Shown here: positions 12,966 to 23,989 of the stretch, one piece after another
How the letters are laid out: the number at the start of each line of letters is the position of its first letter
How positions within the stretch are numbered: the stretch's first letter is position 1
Assembly (NCBI GenBank): GCA_032622095.1
Contig: CP136061.1
Coordinates: forward strand, 87,476,983 to 87,540,982
Length of the DNA: 64,000 bases
Direction: 5' to 3'
Origin: Siphonodentalium dalli
Lineage: Eukaryota > Mollusca > Scaphopoda > Gadilida > Siphonodentaliidae
Position numbers and translations under genes: made by a program
The notes under the pieces: generated by a model
Database searches by the model: none
What the model was told of the DNA's origin: nothing
Seen by the model: the letters and a program-made list of their open reading frames with translations, nothing else

Positions 12966-13727
12966 TACTATATACTTTAAGACTTCCGTGCGACCACTTC
13001 GTCACCCTTCAACTACCACCGTAATGGGGATTGATGGGTTAAATGGGTTAATGGTTAAAGCGCGTTCGTATCTGCGGTTTCCCGTTAAAGAGCGTTTATA
13101 TACACGAGTAGTATAACTACGGCTCAATCGATCGAGACGAAATTTCGTACTTCCAAGGGACGGGGGAGATTTTCGTCGGGTCAGTTTGTCCGCATGAGGT
13201 GAACTTGACCTTGAAACTGGTCCGCACTTTCTTGATCCGCCTTGTATTTCGATCCTCCAAGCTGAATTATCACACGGACGTCGCTCCAACCCTGTTTTTT
13301 TGTAGTATGATTCTTGTGTCTGTGTCCAGACATGTAAAATATATTGCGTTAGGGTTCTGCAATTTTTGTTTTTAAATATTAGGGCTTTGCGAGCATAATT
13401 TTGACTTCGTGTTAAATCATACCGTTCGTGATGTCATCGCCGCGGGGATATATAATTTCGTACTTAGGGCTTCCAAGGGACGGGGGAGATTTTCGTCGGC
13501 TCAGTTTGTCCGCCTGAGGTGACATTGACCTTGAAACGGGTACCAACAAATGACCTTGGGCGATATCTCGGTCGTCAGCGGTGACATCGACGTGAAATTT
13601 GTCAAGTATGGTCAACTCGGGACGGGATTTTTTTTGTCGGGTTACATGATAGCATGGGTTACCTTGAAAAATTAATGGATCGATCCATGGGACCAATCCC
13701 GCCAGTGGCGGGCTAATCTGCTAGTAT
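12966..13727 (-). repeat. Short ACTAG-ended element, minus orientation
   Basis: Read on the minus strand it starts ACTAGCAGATTAGCCCGCC and ends in CGGAAGTCTTAAAGTATATAG. It lies almost directly against the end of repeat R copy C. Contains GAGGTGAACTTGACCTTGAAAC and a duplicated GGGACGGGGGAGATTTTCGTC block. The modest ORFs inside are shadows of the repeat. Confidence 0.65.
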
Positions 13728-13734
13728 AATATAT

Positions 13735-13931
13735 AACAACAATGAATGACAAATTTTAGCAATGGCGTATTTTGATTTGCATTATGTGTATAATATAGAA
13801 TTCCAATTTAAAAATAGTCCTGATCTGTACTTTATATCTGAAAAATGTATGCTAGAAACGATTGTATTCGGACACTGACATACTCTCTTTCTGAAGTTAT
13901 ACATAAACTTGCGCAGCAACATCGGAAATGA
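13735..13931 (-). pseudogene. LINE-B reverse transcriptase ORF, 3' remnant
   Basis: Minus-strand translation reads MLLRKFMYNFRKR, then SDIKYRSGLFLNWNSILY. This closely resembles the C-terminus of the other LINE-B copy (RRKSIYSFRER.., SDIKYNSELFTMWNHILY at 26995-27135). It is the continuation of the fragment at 17415-17940, separated from it by the LINE-A insertion. Protein ends at a stop at 13782. Broken and certainly inactive. Confidence 0.75.
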
Positions 13932-13940
13932 TAACATACA
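13932..13940. repeat. Target-site duplication of LINE-A (3' side)
   Basis: TAACATACA, identical to 17406-17414, immediately outside the 3' microsatellite tail of LINE-A. Confidence 0.85.
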
Positions 13941-14151
13941 ATCAGATTGATTGATTGATTTATTGCATAAGTCACATAACAGTGAAACAAGCAAAACATA
14001 TATACACTATGTACACAACTTTGAATATCACATTAATCATTGTTCATTTCATATACACAGCAGTAATTAAATTAGATTACACAATAATAGGCGATAAACT
14101 TAACAAGTATGATAATTACATGTGTTTACCCATAACAATAAATGATTTCGA

Positions 14152-15927
14152 TTATATAGTATAAGACACCTTCTTAAAGGCACACCTTAGGAATATGCAT
14201 AGTCTTTTTATGAGGCTTATATTTTGAAGAGATAGGAGACCATGGAATTTCTCTCTCGTAGGGTTCTTCCAAAAGTACTCAGGGATATATTGTTTTCTGA
14301 TTTCATCCAAATGACTGCATATAATAACTAAATGGTATTCGTCTCCTAAATATTCTCCACATATGGTGCATATCCTATTGTCATTATCATTCTGAGATTT
14401 CTTCCATCTTGAGCACTCTATAGGCAGTTTATGATTTGCAGTTCTGAGCTTCAAGAGGTATATCGATAGATTAGACGGCAAAATCTTCAAGTAATTTGGG
14501 TAACCGTAGTCAGTTTTAATAAAACTATAAAATTGGGCCCTCGATGAAGCAGATGTGTTTATGTCAACGAGTAGTGCGTCCCAATGACGTTGTTTGAGAA
14601 CAGTTTTTGCATTTCTCAGTTCAATAGCGGTCAGGCCCGTCTGGGTGATCCACTTTGATTGCAATTTCAAATCATAAAGAGCATTTTTGACAAAACATAA
14701 CCATTTGGAGTTATTTTTGGCTGCTGTCTGTGAGTTCATCTCATGAGTCTGATAAATTAAGGTATAAATATTCTTAGCTAGCTCAGAGCCGTTACTCGAT
14801 ACGAGCTTTGACCAATATGTCAGAGCTCGGCGTGTTATTTCTATAGAGACGGGGTGTCGTGCGAATTCTGCATAAACTATGTAATTGGGGGTACTCATTT
14901 TGATGGACGCAACCATCTTACAAAATTTTAGATGTAGTGTCTCTACACTTTGAATACGTTCAAAACACCATATCTCACTCCCATACAGTAATATAGGTAA
15001 AATCATCTTATCGAATAAATCAAGCATAATATCAATGGGTAAGTTTAGTTTTCGGACCTTATTAAGCAGTCCATACATGGCTCTCGTTGCAGAATTAACT
15101 GTTTTCTTTATGTTCTGGCAGAAGCGACCATTATAAAATAATTTAACCCCTAAATAAGTGAATTCTTTAACTATTTCTAGAACACAGCCTCTATACATGA
15201 ATGCGGGAAGATTTTTTGACCACTTCTTCGTGAAAATCATTAATTTGGTTTTTTTTGTATTGACTTGAAGTTTCCAAGCTTCTGCATAATCGGCAAAGGC
15301 GAGGAGAGCCCTGTGCATATTATCTTCGTCGTCAGAAAATAGAACTGTATCGTCGGCATATAAAATACATAACAATTTAATAAAGCAGCCAACATTTTGC
15401 ATATATGATTCATCTAGAAATTTCAGAGGGTCTATTGCACAATTATACAAAAAACTTTGTAAATCATTTACATAGAGAGAAAATAAGAAAGGTGACATTA
15501 TTTCACCTTGAAATAGGCCCATATTACTTACAAAAAAGTCAGACATAGAGTTGTTGTCTCTGACACAAATTTTAATTTTGCCATACATATCCTTTATAAT
15601 ATTTAGGACTTTACCATTAATGTCATAGTTCATCATTTTTAGCCACAATGCGTCCCTCCAAATCGTATCAAATGCTTTTCTAAAGTCTATAAAGATACAA
15701 TAAAGTTTCTTGCCACTTGATAAATAGAGATCTATTATACTCTGTAATATGAATATGTTATCTATCGTGGAGTGTCCTTTTCTAAATCCGGTTTGTGTTT
15801 TCAAGATAATCTCGAATTCTTCGGAAAAAGCTACTAGTCTGCTATTGAGTATTGATGTGAATATCTTCGAGAAACAGCTTAGCAGTGTTATACCACGGTA
15901 TGAATCTGGATTTTTGGGGTCCCCAGA
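14152..15927 (-). pseudogene. LINE-A reverse transcriptase and C-terminal domain
   Basis: Copies element RNA into DNA at the nicked target. Visible reverse transcriptase motifs in order: GFRKGHSTIDNIF, the A motif FIDFRKAFD, the B motif QGEIMSPFLFSLYVNDL, the catalytic YADD in ILYADDTVLF, then LQVNTKKTKLMIF and FTYLGVKL. Near the end is C-x2-C-x8-H-x4-C (CTICGEYLGDEYHLVIIC), a zinc-knuckle-like motif typical of this LINE group. The frame is continuous for more than 550 codons and ends at a stop at 14152. It is joined to the endonuclease frame by a one-base shift in the run of seven T at 15928-15934. Apart from that it looks young. Confidence 0.9.
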
Positions 15928-15928
15928 T

Positions 15929-17401
15929 TTTTTTATAGATAGGTTTTATCATACCTATCGCCCACCCTAGTGGGAAAATACCACAGTTCAGAATCAAATT
16001 AAATAATAAAACATAAACTGGCATAAACATATCTAAAGTCGATTTGAAATATTCATTACATAGCTGGTCATAACCACTTGCCTTTCCATTTTTAAGCCTC
16101 AATATGGCAGTCTTAATTTCCTCCTCCGATATAGGATTATTTAAATAAGAGCTATCCGACGGATCATAATCATCGTTCACAAAACGTGTAAGATCATCAA
16201 GCTCTTCTATACAGTTTAGTGACTGGAAATGTGCTGCAAATTCGTCAAGATTTACTTTTGACTCAGATGTTTTGGAATTGTCGCACATGCTATGCAGTTT
16301 TTCCCAGAAACCTTTGCTTTCTGTCTGACAGAGATATCTAAGCTCTGAGACATGTTTTTCTTTCAGGCTTTTAATTTTTGAATCCATCATTTTTCTATAA
16401 ATCTTTCCAACATCTTTTAGTAATTCTTTATTTGATTCAGATTTATCATGGTTATATTCGCGTTTTGATATGTTAAACTGCTTCCTAGCCTGTTTACAAT
16501 CCTGGTCAAACCAAGGTTTATTTTTATCTGGGGCAATATTATTATGTTGTCGCCCAGGAACGAAAGTTCCAAATGTTTTGCCCGCAGCATCGGTCATAAT
16601 TTTAGTAACGCCCGTACATATATCATCTAGTTCTGATGGTAAAATTGTCTTGTTATTTAAAGATTCAATTTTGCTTCGAACCATATCAAGTTCATGTACA
16701 TTGATATTATTTATAAAACCCAAACCCTTTTCGTGGTTCCAACGTCGAATTCTAGATGGAGGAATTAACTCATCAATGATATCATTATCTGCATCTTCGG
16801 GCTCAGGATTGGCCCAAAAGCGAATTGTGGTTTGTAACGGGTTATGAACATCACTTAATAGGTTGGAGAATTGCCCAACGCGGAAGTTTTCAATAGCACG
16901 GAATAAGTGCTTATTTCCCAACGCGTAGTCAATTACTGACCTATTTGACGAAGTCAGTCTTCCATGACTCTGATCATCACCACACCTTCCGTTCAAAATG
17001 CGAAAATTGTTACTTTTACAAAAATTTAAAATCTTATAGCCATAACTGTTGACCTTTCCAGTGTCCTCTGAATGTCTGGTCGAGAATTTGAAAAGATAAT
17101 CGCTATGCTTGATATGGTCAGCATCAGCATGGGCATAATCGTCCAATTCATAATCAAAATTAGCATTAATTACATCAAATATATCGAAATTATTAGACGA
17201 GTCAAACTTCGTCAAATCTGAAATGGTACAAATTAAGGAGTCAATATCATTGTCTTCGATATCACTCAGCTTATTTGTTCGGGCGTTGAAATCCCCTGTG
17301 ACTAGAATGAGTTCATTATCTTTCCGGACTTGTCTCAATTCGCCCTCGAGGTCGATCGACCAATTGTCGTCGCAATATCTAGTGTTGGTCGGTGGTATAT
17401 A
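15929..17401 (-). pseudogene. LINE-A endonuclease end and reverse transcriptase start
   Basis: Minus-strand frame opening YIPPTNTRYCDDNW, then the APE endonuclease signatures VTGDFNAR, NRSVIDYALG and LLSDVHNPL. A linker follows, then NGKASGYDQLCNEYFK, the usual entry to the reverse transcriptase domain. The upstream catalytic half of the endonuclease is missing because the element is 5'-truncated, so no native start codon exists. After PIYKK the frame runs on out of phase to 15842. Continuing the correct protein (SGDPKNPDSYRGITLL) needs a one-base shift in an A7 run. Confidence 0.88.
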
Positions 17402-17405
17402 TCAT

Positions 17406-17414
17406 TAACATACA
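17406..17414. repeat. Target-site duplication of LINE-A (5' side)
   Basis: TAACATACA, identical to 13932-13940. Confidence 0.85.
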
Positions 17415-17940
17415 TATCGAATAAACATCCTATATGAATTATTATTACTGGTAGTCAATTTGTTGTACGTTTTCTTTGAGTAATTAGCCCACAAATGGGC
17501 ACAATAATATGGCGAAATATAACGAAGAAATGTATTGACATCAAAAGAACAAAAAGTTAATTTCCTGATTATTACATATGGAATGATATTGACGTTGATT
17601 GTCATCGTCGTCAGAGAGATCGTCGCGTCTCATGTGACCCAGATATTTATAGGAGGAACTGAAGTTAACCTCGCAGCCGTTTAGAAATAGTTTAGAAAAA
17701 TATTTAATATTAAGAGATTTGGGAATAAAAGCCATGGCAACGGGTTTGGACGTGTTAAAACGTAGGTGAAGTTTAACGGCTTCTGTTTCAAAAATAGATA
17801 ATAAACGACGAAGTCCCATCAGAGAACGAGACAAAAGACACATGTCATCTGCACAACAAATATGATGAACTAAATTCTTACCTATCATCCACCCCACTAT
17901 ACCACAAACTATTGTTATACCTCTCAAAAGACCAGTACTG
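17415..17940 (-). pseudogene. LINE-B reverse transcriptase ORF, 5' remnant
   Basis: Minus-strand translation includes NLVHHICCADDMCLLSRS (a catalytic motif with CADD in place of YADD), LRFNTSKPVAMAF, YKYLGH and DDLSDDDD. After a frameshift it continues with VNTFLRYISPYYCAHLW and NNSYRMFI. It belongs to a LINE family distinct from LINE-A and the same as 26655-27140. LINE-A inserted into it. About 15-20 codons present in the other copy seem to be missing at the junction. Confidence 0.8.
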
Positions 17941-18310
17941 AAATCCGTGTTTTAGCGAATGGATTGAAAGTTTGACCTGCTTTCAATTCAGTCTCTGATT
18001 CTGGGTAAAATATCATCTGGTTGATATTGAAATTATTTGCACAAAGTTTCCACAAAATTGCATCTTCACCGTCTATGTGACTCAGAAAAGTTAGTCATTA
18101 TGACCCAATCTTGGTCATTTTGACTAAAGACAAATGTAGTATAATGGCGTAATTAGTCGTATTGACTATACATTTCTTAGTCGCTATGACTAACATCACC
18201 CTAATCTTTGTGACTAATTTTCTGCCTTAGCATTATGACTAAGAAAAAGTTAGTCATCATGTGGACAAACAGTTGACTAACCTAAGTTAGTCATATTGAC
18301 TAACTTTTTT
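17941..18310. repeat. Dispersed repeat with clustered TTAGTCA/TGACTAA motifs
   Basis: Homologous to 58550-58915 (shared AGATTGAAAGTTT, CTTCAATTC and CATCTGGTTGA blocks). From 18085 on it is packed with TAGTCATNNTGACTAA half- and full palindromes. No coding sequence. Confidence 0.7.
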
Positions 18311-18325
18311 CTCCTATATATATAT

Positions 18326-19085
18326 ACTAGAAGGTGACCCGACTTCGTCCGGGATTTGACCTTGAATTGACCATTTTGAAGGTCAAGGTCAGGTGGGGTC
18401 AAACACCAACACCCCAAAAATGGTGGAAATCGGCCCAGCGGATACCGGGAAATCGGCCCAGCGGATACCGAGATACCCTATGCATCAAATTTCGTTCGTA
18501 AAAATCCGCCAGTTTAACCCGATTTTATTTTCACTCAAGTATATAAACGCGCCTCATATACACAAACAACGTAAAGATAAATTACCATCGGTGCCCGAGA
18601 TATCGCCAAGACGTCTGAAACAGTCAAATGCATCGGCCGGTTAAGCGTTAACGTGATCTAACGTTATGACCTCTAACGACGTCATAGCAGTTACGCATTG
18701 TTTTTATCCTGATGGAAGATAGTACCACTTCTTCTTGATAATTGAGGCAGATAACTAAAACGGATACATACGTTATATCGTTGGAAAGAGGAAACACGAA
18801 AGATTCTCACAGTGTCATTATTATGACTGGCATTTTATTATTCGCGCTGTTTCGAATCGATTTGTAAGCACCGAACTCAAATGAAAGTCCCGTAACACAG
18901 CGTAAAACATATTTGACCTCGGCACGTGAAAAGTTGACATCGGATCTGAAAATCAATAGGCCTGTGTTACTCCTGACCCGAAAATACCCCCACATTCCAA
19001 GTTTCATCGAAATCGGGTCGGCCGTTTTCGAGTTCATCGATTACACACACACAAACAAACAAACAGATCTTCCAAAATATATAAT
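18326..19085 (+). repeat. Short ACTAG-ended dispersed element
   Basis: Begins ACTAGAAGGTGACCCGACTT and contains GTTTCATCGAAATCGGGTCG, then GCCGTTTTCGAGTTCATCG. Ends in CACACACAAACAAACAAACA, AGATCTTCCAAAATATATAA and a TA dinucleotide run. Same family as 10189-10873. Confidence 0.7.
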
Positions 19086-19348
19086 TGATATATATATATA
19101 TATATATATATATACCAGATTTCTTCGACGTGTTTGCATTGTTATTATTGCAACAAGGATGTATTTTGTGTGGGGATGTGTTTTGGAGTATATTGACACA
19201 TATGAAATCGAAAACGTCCCAATAAATAGCTTTCGGGTAGATCTATATATCAATAAGTTATTTTTGATATTGGATAAGATGATTGGGTTTCAATATTGAT
19301 GGATCAAAGAAAGTCGCTGAAATAACAATAGGTGAATCGAGTAATGGT

Positions 19349-20098
19349 CTACTCATGTGGAAGCGTAGGGCAACACGTGTGGAAACAATGGGATTATGTG
19401 TGTAGGGTAACATGTGTGAAAAAATGGGATTATATGTGTAGGGTCACATGTGTGAAAACAATGGGATTATGTGTGTAGGGTCACATGTGTGAAAACAATG
19501 GGATTATGTGTGTATGGTAACATGTTTGAAAACAATGGGATTATGTGTGTAGGGTCACATGTGTGAAAACAATGGGATTATGTGTGTAGGGTCACATGTG
19601 TGAAAACAATGGGATTATGTGTGTAGGGTAACATGTGTGAACAAAATGGGATTATTTGTGTCGGGTAACATGTGTGAAAACAATGGGATTATGTGTGTAG
19701 GGTAACATGTGTGAACACAATGGGATTATGTATGTAGGGTAACATGTGTGAACACAATGGGATTATGTATGTAGGGTAAGATGTGTGAAAACAATGGGAT
19801 TATGTGTGTTGGGTAACATGTGTGAAAACAATGGGATTATGTGTGTAGGGTATCATGTGTGAAAACAATTGGAATATATGTATAGGGTAGCATGTATGGA
19901 AACAATGGGATTATGTGTGTAGGGTAACATGTGTGAAAACAATGGGATTATGTGTGTAGGGTAACATGTTTGAAAACAATGGGATTATATGTGTAGGGTA
20001 ACATGTGTGAAAACAATGGGATTATGTGTGTAGGGTAACATGTGTGACAACAATGGGATTATGTGTGTAGGGTAACATGCGTGAAAACAATGGGGTTA
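19349..20098. repeat. 37-bp minisatellite, about 20 copies
   Basis: The unit reads GGGATTATGTGTGTAGGGTA followed by ACATGTGTGAAAACAAT. Copies differ by a few substitutions (GGTCAC versus GGTAAC; GTGTGAAC). The left edge is degenerate. It lies just upstream of the lectin PAN exon. Confidence 0.95.
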
Positions 20099-20403
20099 TG
20101 ACAAAGCATTGACGCAAATCGTATCTTTCGTTGCGTGAATAATCAATAAAAACTTATACCAGATAATCCTAAATATTTACTCAGCCCTTAAGTATTACAC
20201 TATATCCTGTTCGGTGATTGGTTAACTGCCAATTGAGTCACTCGTTTCATATCCCAATAAAACAGACCGTAACGAACACAAAGTCAAAGATTGTTGATCT
20301 AATAACACATGCAAACCTGTCAAACCATGTTCGAATGGACAACAGTTATAATATAATAAACGGTACAATTAAATTTTAATCTTAAATATGACAAATGCGG
20401 GGG

Positions 20404-20411
20404 TATAAAAA
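20404..20411 (+). promoter_or_regulatory. TATA-like box, uncertain
   Basis: GTATAAAAACC 65 bp upstream of the PAN exon acceptor. No in-frame ATG lies between it and the exon, so if it is a promoter it does not explain this exon's start. May be chance. Confidence 0.15.
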
Positions 20412-20468
20412 CCGCCAAACTTGGCGCTTAGACTGAATTTTAGCCACTCTCTTTTTTCTTCCTTGTAG

Positions 20469-20749
20469 GCTATATTTCCAACTTGCTCGTGATAGCCACT
20501 GCCTCTGCTATCGCCTTACATGTAGGGGGAATAACTCTGCCGGACAGCGTTTGGAATGGAGCGGAGGAATACAGCGCACACGCCGTATATTCTGTGATGA
20601 CGAAGAATGTACTGGCATGTTATAACCTGTGTACATACACCAATGGATGTACCAACATCAGGTTCAATACGGCAACACGCACGTGTCGCTTGTTAAATCC
20701 AATCCCGGGATCGAACCCACCAAACATAATCCAGCCAAGCACCAGATCG
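20469..20749 (+). CDS. Lectin-type gene, PAN/apple-like exon
   Basis: An internal exon of 93 codons plus 2 leading bases. The acceptor is a long pyrimidine tract then TTGTAG, and the donor is TCG|GTGAGT. The start of the translation is hydrophobic (LLVIATASAIAL), which looks like the rest of a signal peptide whose ATG is in an unseen upstream exon. Next comes a PAN/apple-like cysteine pattern, CYNLCTYTNGCTNIRF..TC. PAN modules bind protein or carbohydrate in secreted proteins. It is linked to the downstream F-type lectin exons by strand and order only. The donor at 20750 leaves phase 0, whereas exon 34134 needs 1 base. A donor GTATAC at 20754 or a missing exon would fix this. Assignment to the same gene is probable, not proven. 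Confidence 0.65.
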
Positions 20750-20806
20750 GTGAGTATACATCTTCCATTTAGATGATGGCATATATTTATTTTTTTGAAT
20801 ATCCCT

Positions 20807-20960
20807 AGATCATGCCACGAATCTCTACTCGGTCTACATCCGTATATACAGATCACATCCCATCAGTACAAAACCTGGACACTGTTGAAATTCTGTCTGG
20901 GAAGCACATATAACATAGGAAAATCAATGTAATAAATTTCTCAGTAATACTAGTAATGTA
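20807..20960. mobile_element. MITE fragment related to 2299-2814
   Basis: Carries CTAGATCATGCCACGAATCT, CTACTCGG and CAGTACAAAACCTGG, matching the left end of the MITE at 2299. Only one end is recognised. Lies in the intron directly after the PAN exon. Confidence 0.65.
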
Positions 20961-21302
20961 TTTCAAAGTTGGCGAAGGTTCCATGGCCGCACGAGATAAC
21001 ATGATTTAGACATAACAAAAATAGCTTTGTTTCCGGTAACCCCCCCGCTCGCCAGACGGCCCCACGTAAACTTTTTATTTGCAAAATAAAAAAAATTCCA
21101 TAGTTACCAATTTACAGTCTGAAAATTACCAATCTCATTCTCCCAACTTCACTTTATTCTTCCAGTTTCTATTAGTTTAAGTTGGTGGTTTCAATTCAAT
21201 GAGTCATTAGCCCAATTAACTTGCAAAATCGCACTCACAAAACACACCAAACCAGGGATAGTGGGCTAATAAACATCCAAAAACATGATTCCTCGAAAAT
21301 AG
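20961..21302 (+). other. Intronic sequence, nothing recognised
   Basis: Presumed lectin-gene intron. No exon or repeat structure seen. The last five bases, AATAG, match those right of the second LTR-like repeat. Confidence 0.4.
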
Positions 21303-23989
21303 TGTAGTAGACCTGATTTCCGGGTTGTAGATTTTCAAGAAGACAGATCAGAATCGGGGAATTAGTCATCTTAATTTGTACATGAATCAACAGATTTAGC
21401 AGCATCAATAATATATATAAAGACCCCGCCGGACCGCATATAATGCAGCCCGACGGGCAAACGTGTCCGACAGCAAGAACAAAATACGAATTCCTTTTTT
21501 CTATCTAAAATTACCGTAGCTTTTTATACATGTGTGTTTGTGCGTTTCCAAGTTACAAACAATGCTACAGGCATGATCGAACTCGATTTTGCGGGATTAG
21601 CGAAAGTATATACACAGTAAAATTGAATAGGACTGTAATTAATGCCTCAATATTAAACCATGCGGATATATTTGACAATGGTGTTTGTTATTAATGATCT
21701 GCCCATTGTACACGGTGTTATACTTGGATATGTATTGGGAAAGTATAGTTTATAGCGGATACATTTGTTCAATGAAATAATTTACCCACTGAAAATACGA
21801 CATGCAAATAGTGATAAATATCACAATATCATACTACCTCTTTGCTGGGGTGAGATGACTCCTGTCATCTCTGAATAAAATTGATTTTAAGCAATTGCAA
21901 TAAGGAATAGTTTTCCGAATCAATAGAAAATTTACTGTTTTAAATTTCCAATTCGAAATTATTTTACCCAGCAAAACTGTAATGAAATATACACTACCAA
22001 CACATTATATTAATTTGAAAGTGAGCGTCCAGTGATTGGAAATTGGATATAACTTGCATTTGTAATTGAATGTCACAACATAGTTTATTCGTTGTATGTT
22101 TGAAAATGTTTCACAGCCCATATGGAAGGCAAATAATATGATGAATATGGCGATACTCCGAAGAATGCTAGGCCCCAAAAAGACAGAAAGGAAGGAATAG
22201 GATTCCCATAACAGCACCAATTGTAGAGTGATCAAGCTCTACTGATACTATATAGGGATGCAATATAGAGGATAGTGAAGTAAAGGCCAGCATTAATCGT
22301 ATTTCGGCTATCAAAAGAACCAATTGCAGTTGAATATTATGAAGCACCGTTTGTAGGAAATACGTAGTTGTGTAGCATCGTTGAAATTATGGTGTACATT
22401 AAACTGTAGAAATGTCAAAAAGGTACTACCATGAAGTTTATATGGAAAATTGAATATTTTAAACATCGCAGCATGCAATACCACTTTGCATTTAGATGAA
22501 ACATTGCGTTTCCTTCCGAGTGATTTCCACCAGAACGATAATACTCCACGAGGCCCAAACAATACGGTCCTCGTCGTAAAATAAACAATGATAACGCTTT
22601 AAGTTTGTTGTTTAATTTGTATGATTTCCAATCGCTTCCGGATCCATGAGTAATCTGTTAAAATGTTACTGTTTACACATGTGAAGGCTCGGTTGGGCGA
22701 TTGGTAACCATACAAAAAAAACGAAAACAAACTAAACCAATTGAAATGATCAGTGAATAACAAAACAATTTGTGTCCGTTGGAACTGATGACATCACTAC
22801 AAACTGTGGTCTCATGATTGGAAGTCCGTTCATTGATAGTTGACTGCATGAGGGTTGCGTCCATGATTGGTGTGAATTTTTTTTTACGGATATTGTACAT
22901 GAACACAAGTCGGAATGTTATATATGTGAGATCCATGCAGAGTATCCTATTTTCCATCACTGCTTCCTGCGTCCATTCCAACTCTGAACATCAATTCCTC
23001 CACAAACAGGCGGGTTTTTGTGTCCTCCATACAGAATATTCCGGCGACAGCTCCCGCGAATTGCAGCTTTCTTCTTCGACATGACCCACGAATTGACGAA
23101 TTATGAAGTAGACGCTGTGGGGATTCGTTCGGAGAAGGCTGGCGGTCACCAACATGCCGACTTTTTGTTTTCTCTGTACAGAGGTCCCGACTTCTGCTAA
23201 CCAGCGCCGTCCAGTGTTGTCCTCCGACCTGACCCATGCACGGAGCGTATAGTTTCGCTGATCTGATGGGGATTCAGTCGAGAAGGCTGAACTTGCACTG
23301 GGTTGAAGCAAATCGATGATCGGCGATGAAAACTGTATATATGCAGTCTGCATAAACATCGTGCGTTGTACTCACGTCATTTTTGAGATATTCCCGTTCC
23401 AGGATCGTGGTATCCGTTCAGATCTAAACTGGATACTGCCAACGAATTCTCCAACACTGTAGTAGAGCTGATTTCCGGGTTGTAGATTTTCAAGAAGACA
23501 GATCAGAATCGGGGAATTAGTCATCTTAATTTGTACATGAATCAACAGATTTAGCAGCATCAATAATATATATATAAAGACCCCGCCGGACCGAATAGCG
23601 TGCAGCCCGACGGGTAAACGTGTCCGACAGCAAGAACAAAATACGAATTACTTTTTTCTATCTAAAATTACCGTAGCTTTTTATACATGTGTGTTTGTGC
23701 GTTTCCAAGTTACAAGCAATGCTACAGGCATGATCGAACTCGATTTTGCGGGATTAGCGAAAGTATATACACAGTAAAATTGATTAGGACTGTAATTAAT
23801 GCCTCAATATTAAACCATGCGGATATATTTGACAATGGTGTTTGTTATTAATGATCTGCCCATTGTACACGGGGTTATACTTGGATATGTATTGGGAAAG
23901 TATAGTTTATAGCGGATACATTTGTTCAATGAAATAATTTACCCACTGAAAATACGACATGCAAATAGTGATAAATATCACAATATCAT
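21303..23989. mobile_element. LTR-like pair of ~530-bp direct repeats around 1.6 kb
   Basis: 21303-21832 and 23458-23989 are close copies, starting TGTAGTAG and ending CACAATATCAT. AATAG precedes the first and follows the second, consistent with a 5-bp target duplication. Each copy has ATATATATAAAGACC followed by CCGCCGGACC, resembling a TATA promoter. The 1,625-bp interior has no gag, protease, reverse transcriptase or integrase, only short frames on both strands, so this would be a non-autonomous (TRIM/LARD-like) element. No clear primer-binding site was found. A purine-rich stretch (CAAAGAGG on the minus strand) abuts the first repeat, leaving the orientation open. A plain segmental duplication is the alternative. 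Confidence 0.6.

Larger units (their letters stand above)
13941..17405 (-). mobile_element. LINE-A: 5'-truncated non-LTR retrotransposon (CR1/Jockey-like)
   Basis: A 3,465-bp insertion on the minus strand between identical 9-bp repeats TAACATACA. It starts inside the endonuclease domain and ends in a 3' tail of AATC repeats, the expected product of incomplete target-primed reverse transcription. It encodes the end of an APE-type endonuclease, a full reverse transcriptase and a C-terminal Cys/His motif. It interrupts the older LINE-B. Assignment to the CR1/Jockey group rests on domain order, the YADD motif and the simple-repeat tail rather than on a tree. Confidence 0.92.

Noticed and set aside
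16470-16847. 125-codon plus-strand frame
   Set aside because: Antisense shadow of the LINE-A endonuclease frame.
19349-20098. CRISPR array
   Set aside because: Units are contiguous 37-bp tandem copies with no unique spacers, in a eukaryotic context. The same applies to 34756-35568, 50799-52900 and 63044-64000.
22947-23359. Overlapping minus-strand frames of 96 and 122 codons as retroelement genes
   Set aside because: Neither shows gag, protease, reverse transcriptase or integrase motifs. They overlap in different frames inside the interior of the LTR-like element.
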